DNA of 11,172 nt from an uncultured beta proteobacterium (GTDB lineage Bacteria > Pseudomonadota > Gammaproteobacteria > Burkholderiales > Burkholderiaceae_C). Below, piece by piece: positions 6,210 to 11,172 of this stretch. Every line of letters starts with the position of its first letter. Position 1 is the stretch's first letter. The notes below the pieces were generated by a model. The model worked only from the letters and a program-made list of their open reading frames with translations, was not told the origin of the DNA and searched no databases. The stretch lies in NCBI GenBank assembly GCA_903870955.1, contig CAIQEX010000674.1, positions 1 through 11,172 of the forward strand. The letters are read 5' to 3'. Position numbers and translations under genes: made by a program.

Positions 6210-8188
6210 GGTGCGCTCCCTTCAATTGCAGCGCCTATTGCCGCTTGTAACGCGTCAGCTCGAACCGGTTTGTACAGCACCGGAATACCTTGAATGGCCA
6301 TGCTCTGAATCAACCTTGGATTGGTGTCGCCGGTGATGATGATGGCCGGAAAATCGGCACCCCACAGGGATCGAACCTCTGCAACGGCATCGAACCCGGT
6401 TTGACCATCCGTAAGCCGGTAGTCGCTAACCAGAATGTCGGGTCTGTCATTACCCAAATGCACCAATAACTCACTGAGCGAGGTTGCGTCCACCACGCTG
6501 TGACCGGCACCCTCCAGCAACATTTTGAATGCCTGGAGCAGTTGCCGGTTGTCATCCAGCACGGCAACTTTATATTTCTTATTGATTGGCGTTACCAAAA
6601 CAAGCGGCTTCGATGCGGTTCGCAACTGACCTCGTGGCAATTCGATGGCAAACATGGATCCTCGACCCAGGCGGGACCGCACTTTGATCTGCAGGCCAAG
6701 AAGCTTGGCCATTTGGCGCGAAATCGCCAGTCCCAGACCGCTGCCGCGGGTGCGTGCACCGTCACCAAGCTGACTGAACTCCTCAAAGATGTCGGCCAAC
6801 TTGTCTTCCGGAATGCCGATCCCGGTATCCCACACCTCAATCCATTGTTTGCCAGCATGCTTCCGGCATGCAAGCAAGAAACCTCCCTTGTTGGTGTAGC
6901 GGATCGCGTTATCAACAAAGTTGCCAACAATCCGGCGAAGCAAGGTTGCGTCGGTGTAGGCCACGAAGTTCGTGCGGCGTATGCGTATTTGCAAATGCGC
7001 CCCTTGGGCATTGCCCAGAAAGACCGAGTACAGCGCAGCAAAAAACTCACTGACTGAAAGGTTGGTGGGTCGACAGTCGATGGCACCCGCCTCGAGTTTG
7101 CTGATGTCAAGAAGGTCGGTCAGCAACTCGTTTAGATTTTCAACACAATCCTCAAAGTTGCCCACCAATCCCTGTAATTCTGGCTTCGCCCTGTTGCGCA
7201 TGACGCTGACATACAAGGACAGAGCCGACAGCGGCTGACGCAGGTCATGGCTTGCTGCAGCAAGAAAGCGTGACTTTGCAGCATTGGCTGCTTCGGCCGC
7301 CAGACTTGCGTACTTGAGCTCGGTTTCAATGCGTTTGCGCTCGCTGATGTCATGGAAGGTGCAAACCACCTGATGCAGAGTCCCGTCGGCGGTGAAATGC
7401 GGTTCGGCATTCACCGAAAGCCAGTTGCGACCTTTGGTTTTGGGGTTGTAGACACCCATGACCACATTGCGCACCGAACGGCGCGTGAGGATCGCCTGCG
7501 GCACCGGATGGGTCGGCCCGGGAAATGGTTCACCGCTTTCATGGATCACATTCCAATCGGGGTCGAACGAGGTCTTGCCTGTCAACTGGGCTTCTGTGAG
7601 GCCCAGCAGATCCAGCGCCATGCTGTTACTCAATAGGACTTCGGCATTAGGGCCTTGCAGCATCACGCCAACCTGCAGGTTGGCTATCAGGCTTCGAAAC
7701 TTGAACTCGCTCTCTTCGAGCGCCTGTTCCAACCGCTTGCGTTCCGAAATGTCAACGATCGCCATCCTTTGCACCGGATCGCCGTGTGCGTCCTTGGCAT
7801 CGGTTGCAAACATTTGAACCCAAAGGGGGAGGCTGCCGTCACGCAACAGCCGCAACTCCATCGACTGCGAAAGGCCGGTCGTGATCACTCGCCTGCGAAA
7901 CAGGTAAAACGCGTCCTGATCCTGTGCCAGGATAAAGCGCGTGAGAGCCTGCCCCACCAGGGTCAGTTGGGACGCGCCCAGCAAGTTGCCCATCGCTAAG
8001 TTGGCATCACATACCAGCCCCTGCTCGTTCAAGGTAATGCAACTCACCGGCGTGGTGTCGTAGAAATTGAGGAACTGTGCCGTGGCAGCATCAAACGCTG
8101 CCTGCGCGGAATGCGGCGCCAATGAATGGTCAAACGCTTCACTGGCGGGCAAGGCCGATGCGGTGACGTCTTGGCGAGTGCGGCCCAT
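6206..8188 (-). CDS. hybrid sensor histidine kinase (PAS-PAS-HisKA-HATPase-REC)
   Basis: This 660-residue soluble kinase has two PAS domains at about 33-152 and 158-286, each ending in an ISERKR motif. A HisKA domain follows at 303-370 with phospho-His314 in ASHDLRQPLSAL. The ATPase domain (about 405-520) has N427 (VDNAIRYT), G1 box DTGIGIP (454-460) and G2 box GSGLGLAIS. A C-terminal receiver (537-655) has D545-D546, phospho-acceptor D589 (VSDYRL) and K640. The HDLRQPL type of H-box is typical of hybrid kinases that work with NarL-type regulators. There is no transmembrane helix, so it senses a cytoplasmic signal or a partner. ATG at 8186-8188, 6 bp after the stop of the CheB-CheR fusion, with only a weak Shine-Dalgarno, so translation likely depends on the upstream gene. 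Return of phosphate to a separate regulator would usually need an Hpt domain; none is seen in this window. Confidence 0.95.
   Translation of the reverse strand: MGRTRQDVTASALPASEAFDHSLAPHSAQAAFDAATAQFLNFYDTTPVSCITLNEQGLVCDANLAMGNLLGASQLTLVGQALTRFILAQDQDAFYLFRRRVITTGLSQSMELRLLRDGSLPLWVQMFATDAKDAHGDPVQRMAIVDISERKRLEQALEESEFKFRSLIANLQVGVMLQGPNAEVLLSNSMALDLLGLTEAQLTGKTSFDPDWNVIHESGEPFPGPTHPVPQAILTRRSVRNVVMGVYNPKTKGRNWLSVNAEPHFTADGTLHQVVCTFHDISERKRIETELKYASLAAEAANAAKSRFLAAASHDLRQPLSALSLYVSVMRNRAKPELQGLVGNFEDCVENLNELLTDLLDISKLEAGAIDCRPTNLSVSEFFAALYSVFLGNAQGAHLQIRIRRTNFVAYTDATLLRRIVGNFVDNAIRYTNKGGFLLACRKHAGKQWIEVWDTGIGIPEDKLADIFEEFSQLGDGARTRGSGLGLAISRQMAKLLGLQIKVRSRLGRGSMFAIELPRGQLRTASKPLVLVTPINKKYKVAVLDDNRQLLQAFKMLLEGAGHSVVDATSLSELLVHLGNDRPDILVSDYRLTDGQTGFDAVAEVRSLWGADFPAIIITGDTNPRLIQSMAIQGIPVLYKPVRADALQAAIGAAIEGSAP
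6216..6222 (-). promoter_or_regulatory. Shine-Dalgarno of the lone receiver gene
   Basis: On the minus strand AAGGGAG lies 6 nt before the GTG at 6209, inside the end of the hybrid kinase gene. It supports the GTG start and the GTGA stop-start overlap. Confidence 0.65.
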
Positions 8189-8194
8189 GGTGAT

Positions 8195-11172
8195 CTATCC
8201 CAGGGGCAGGTCGAGGGTGGTGCCTGCTCTTTCGTTGGTAGCAATGGCATACACCTCACCCGCTTCGTTGAACAATCCGGTTGCGGTCATGGAGATATCG
8301 ACAAGCTTTCCGCTCTGGGTCAGTCGCTTCGTCAGGTAGGGGGCCAGGATTTCGGCCCTGCTGAGCTGCTGCACCTGCACCAGTGCTGCGTCCTGCAGCG
8401 GCAATGGAATGCGCTCGCGCACATTGATGTTTAAGGCCTGTGCTTCGGTCCATCCATACAAACGCTCGGCAGCCGGGTTCCAGGCCAGGGTACGCCCTTG
8501 GAGGTCTTGCACCGTGATGGCATCCCCCGCGTCACGCACCACCACGGCCAGCCGCGCCAACTGCGCATGCTCGCTCAACAAAGCCTGGCTGCGTTTGAGT
8601 TCTGAAATGTCGCTGAAGGTCAGCACAGCGCCTTCAATCACATTGGCCATGGTGCGATAAGGACTAATGCGCAGCGTGTACCACGCACCATCCGCGGTAT
8701 GCACCTCAATGTTTTTGGCAACCAGCGTGTCAAGCACACTCTGCACATCCACCTCCAGGTACGAGTACTTGATCAACTTCGAGGTGAAATGGCCGAGCGG
8801 TCGGCCAACATCGCTGGCAATCAGGTTGATCAATTGCCCGGCCATCGGGGTGAAACGCAACAACCGCAACTGGTGATCCACAAAAACGGTCGCAATACCG
8901 GTGCCCGCGAGCAGATTGTTCATGTCATCGTTGATACGTGACAGGTCGTCCACCTTGATGCCCAACTCGTTGTTCACCGTGGCCAGTTCTTCGTTGACCG
9001 ACTGCAACTCCTCCTTGGAGGTTTCAAGTTCTTCATTGACGGACTGCATCTCTTCGTTGATGGACTGCATTTCTTCTAACGAGGAAGTGAGTTCTTCGTT
9101 GGCCGTTTCCAGTTCTTCATGGGTGCTTTGAAGGTACTCGTCCTTGGCGCGAAGTTCGTCGCGCAGTCCGGCAATGATTGCCAGTGCATCCGGGCTGAGG
9201 TCCGTCGCGGTTTCGGCATGGGAAGCTGCCAGAGGGGCATCGGGCGGCTCCGCCAACTCTTCCAGTATCACCAGATACAGCGAAGTGACTTCAGTCAGCG
9301 GGGCGTCCATCTCGCCGCGTTTGGCGGGGATTGCGGTCGGTACCGGTCGCACAGTCAGGTTCACGCGACTGTAATGGCCGTTCGTTCTCACGCGCAAACC
9401 CGGGCTGCGCATCGTTTCTTGTGTCGTGGCTGCCATTCTCAATGCGTGGGTGAGTGCAGGGCACAAGCCCTCACGGGCCATCTTGAGAATATTGATGTCG
9501 CCCACTTCACCTGGCGCGTGCTCCAGGTACTGGCCGGTTCGCCCGTACAGATAGAGGATGTCGCCCCGCGCGTTGACCAGCGCACCCACGGGTGCCACAT
9601 GGGCCAACAAGGCCTGCTCGGTGAGTTCGCGCAACGGCAGTGAAGTCAACAGGTTGGACTTGGTACTGACCGGAGGCACGGGGGCGCCAGAGCCTGCAAG
9701 GGTTGGTAAAAAGCGGCTGGATGGGCTGCGAAACGCAACTGCCAGACTGGGCTTGCGTTGGTACAGTTTGGACTTGCGGTCGAGCACGGAAAACAGATTC
9801 TGGAAATCGCCCACGCCTTCCGAGGCGCCAAGAAAAAGCACGCCTTGCGGGTTGAGGGCATAGTGGAACAGCGGCATCAGCCGGCCTTGCAACTCCCGAC
9901 CCAGATAGATCAGAAGATTGCGGCATGTGATCAGATCAAGCTTGGAAAACGGTGGGTCTTTGTTCAGGTCTTGCTCCGAGAACACCAGCAGGTCACGAAT
10001 GTGTTTGTGCACCCGGTAGCCACTGCCGTCAGGCTCGGTGGTGAAGAAGCGTGCCAGCCGCTTAGCAGAGATGTCAGCGGCGATGCCGGCCGGGTACAGG
10101 CCGACCCGCGCCCGGGCAATGGCCCGGCTGTCGATGTCCGTTGCAAACACCTGCACGGTGTATGGCTGATGCAGCTTGTCCATTCGCTCCTGCAGCAGAA
10201 TAGCCAGCGAATAGGCCTCTTCACCGGTTGAACAACCCGCTACCCAAACCCGCACCAGTCCGCTGGTGGTGGATTTGCTGGCAAAGATCTGGGGAATGAC
10301 GTTGTCTTCGAGCATCTGGAATGCATCGGGGTCACGAAAGAAACTGGTGACACCAATCAAGAGGTCATGAAACAGCGCCTGGATTTCCGCCGGATTCTCT
10401 TGCAAGCAGCTCACGTAGTTGTCCAGGTCAGTGATCTGGAGCACGGCCATGCGCCGCTCGATGCGCCGATCGACGGTGTTTCGTTTGTAGAGCGAAAAAT
10501 CGTGCGTGGTCTGGTTACGCAGCAATAGAAGTATTTTCTTGAGTGCCGCTTCATGGATCAGCATGGGCTTGTTTGGCGTTGGCGTCGGCTTGCCCCCGCT
10601 GTGCTCGACGTAAGCGATGATGGCCGCAGCCATCTTGTCGACCGGCAACTCGAAGTCGACTACGCCGCTGGCAATGGCACTGCGGGGCATGCCGTCAAAC
10701 TCTGTGGACTCGGGTGTTTGGACCAGAACAATGCCGCCAGCTTCCTTGATGGCGCGCACGCCCAGGGTGCCATCACTGCCTGTGCCGGACAGCACAATGC
10801 CAATGGAACGTTCTTGCAATTCGCGCGCAATTGATCGGAAAAAGTAGTCAATCGGCAGGCGTTGACCGCGCGGTTCACTCGGCTCCAGTAAATGCAGCCG
10901 GCCGCCCGACAGGGCCATGTCGCGGCTGGGTGGAATGACGTAGACGCAGTTCGGTTCGAGCGGCATATCGTCCAGCACATCAAAAACCTGCATGCGGGTG
11001 AAGCGTCGTAGCAGTTCGCTCAACATGCTTTTGTGGTCGGGTGCTACGTGCTGTACCAGCACAAAGGCCATGCCGGGTTCGACGTCGGCGGGCATCCCGG
11101 AGAAGAATCCCTCAAATGCCGCCAAGCCACCGGCGGATGCACCGATACCAATGATGGGAAACGCACTTGGAA
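8195..11172 (-). CDS. CheB-CheR-PAS fusion protein, N-terminus outside window
   Basis: The frame is open through the right edge, with 991 residues visible. It starts at PSAFPIIGIGASAGGL, the beginning of a CheB methylesterase domain. The CheB triad is complete: Ser in GASAGG (codon 11135-11137), His in VLVQHVAPDH and Asp in GTGSDGTLG. A CheR methyltransferase domain follows, with TSFFRDPDAF, the SAM-binding VWVAGCSTGEEAYSLAI, ATDID and TCRNLLIYL. Next come a PAS-like segment, a long coiled coil (repeat entry at 8960-9127), and two PAS domains (about 8600-8910 and 8200-8560). No kinase domain is fused to it; the hybrid kinase gene begins 6 bp after its TAG. No chemoreceptor, CheA, CheW or CheY is present, so a role in ordinary chemotaxis is not supported. 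Such fusions are thought to be sensory or adaptation modules of non-chemotaxis phosphorelays. Only a few N-terminal residues are probably missing, unless an extra domain lies outside the window. Confidence 0.95.
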   Translation of the reverse strand, partial: PSAFPIIGIGASAGGLAAFEGFFSGMPADVEPGMAFVLVQHVAPDHKSMLSELLRRFTRMQVFDVLDDMPLEPNCVYVIPPSRDMALSGGRLHLLEPSEPRGQRLPIDYFFRSIARELQERSIGIVLSGTGSDGTLGVRAIKEAGGIVLVQTPESTEFDGMPRSAIASGVVDFELPVDKMAAAIIAYVEHSGGKPTPTPNKPMLIHEAALKKILLLLRNQTTHDFSLYKRNTVDRRIERRMAVLQITDLDNYVSCLQENPAEIQALFHDLLIGVTSFFRDPDAFQMLEDNVIPQIFASKSTTSGLVRVWVAGCSTGEEAYSLAILLQERMDKLHQPYTVQVFATDIDSRAIARARVGLYPAGIAADISAKRLARFFTTEPDGSGYRVHKHIRDLLVFSEQDLNKDPPFSKLDLITCRNLLIYLGRELQGRLMPLFHYALNPQGVLFLGASEGVGDFQNLFSVLDRKSKLYQRKPSLAVAFRSPSSRFLPTLAGSGAPVPPVSTKSNLLTSLPLRELTEQALLAHVAPVGALVNARGDILYLYGRTGQYLEHAPGEVGDINILKMAREGLCPALTHALRMAATTQETMRSPGLRVRTNGHYSRVNLTVRPVPTAIPAKRGEMDAPLTEVTSLYLVILEELAEPPDAPLAASHAETATDLSPDALAIIAGLRDELRAKDEYLQSTHEELETANEELTSSLEEMQSINEEMQSVNEELETSKEELQSVNEELATVNNELGIKVDDLSRINDDMNNLLAGTGIATVFVDHQLRLLRFTPMAGQLINLIASDVGRPLGHFTSKLIKYSYLEVDVQSVLDTLVAKNIEVHTADGAWYTLRISPYRTMANVIEGAVLTFSDISELKRSQALLSEHAQLARLAVVVRDAGDAITVQDLQGRTLAWNPAAERLYGWTEAQALNINVRERIPLPLQDAALVQVQQLSRAEILAPYLTKRLTQSGKLVDISMTATGLFNEAGEVYAIATNERAGTTLDLPLG
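8960..9127 (-). repeat. eight 21-bp units coding heptads of a coiled coil
   Basis: Within the CheB-CheR fusion the protein repeats a seven-residue unit of the type xxNEELx eight times without interruption (units such as SINEEMQ, SVNEELE, SVNEELA). The DNA shows this as degenerate 21-bp repeats, for example TTCATTGACGGACTGCA beside TTCGTTGATGGACTGCA near 9035-9070. It encodes a parallel coiled coil or signalling helix linking the CheR/PAS part to the final PAS domains. It is a protein feature, not a mobile or CRISPR-type repeat. Confidence 0.85.

Noticed and set aside
8960..9127. Tandem 21-bp repeats as CRISPR or intergenic repeat array
   Set aside because: The repeats are in frame inside a coding region, have no spacers, and encode coiled-coil heptads.
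9119..9643. 174-residue open frame on the plus strand
   Set aside because: Antisense to the CheB-CheR-PAS gene, with composition typical of a shadow frame and no recognisable motif.

Overview
The window looks like chromosome of a beta-proteobacterium, probably Burkholderiales near Comamonadaceae. This rests on family resemblance, most clearly the style of the GGDEF domain around positions 3640-4160; no search was run. Nearly all coding capacity is signal transduction.

Layout, left to right. Positions 1-402 (+) hold the end of a PIN-domain (VapC-like) protein whose first few residues lie outside the window. Positions 403-665 show no gene. A small unrecognised protein is encoded on the minus strand (666-1061). 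Positions 1062-1584 are non-coding. They contain a good sigma70-type promoter (TTGACT, 17 bp, TATTTT) whose spacer is filled by a perfect 7-2-7 palindrome, TACCTGA-AA-TCAGGTA. That promoter points at a large membrane diguanylate cyclase (1585-4161, GTG start, strong Shine-Dalgarno). The cyclase converges on a five-gene minus-strand operon.

The operon reads right to left: a CheB-CheR-PAS fusion (8195 to beyond the right edge), a PAS-PAS hybrid histidine kinase with C-terminal receiver (6206-8188), a stand-alone NarL-like receiver lacking a DNA-binding domain (5727-6209), a soluble NarX-type (HisKA_3) histidine kinase (4896-5681), and a NarL/LuxR-type response regulator (4237-4899). Junctions are a 6 bp gap, a GTGA overlap, a 45 bp gap and an ATGA overlap, so co-transcription and translational coupling are likely.

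Working model (inference): the CheBR fusion and the hybrid kinase act as one split sensory unit. The hybrid kinase and the sensor-less HisKA_3 kinase exchange or compete for phosphate through the lone receiver, and output is by the NarL-type regulator. The 7-2-7 palindrome has the geometry of NarL-family sites, so the regulator may control the adjacent diguanylate cyclase gene, linking the phosphorelay to c-di-GMP.
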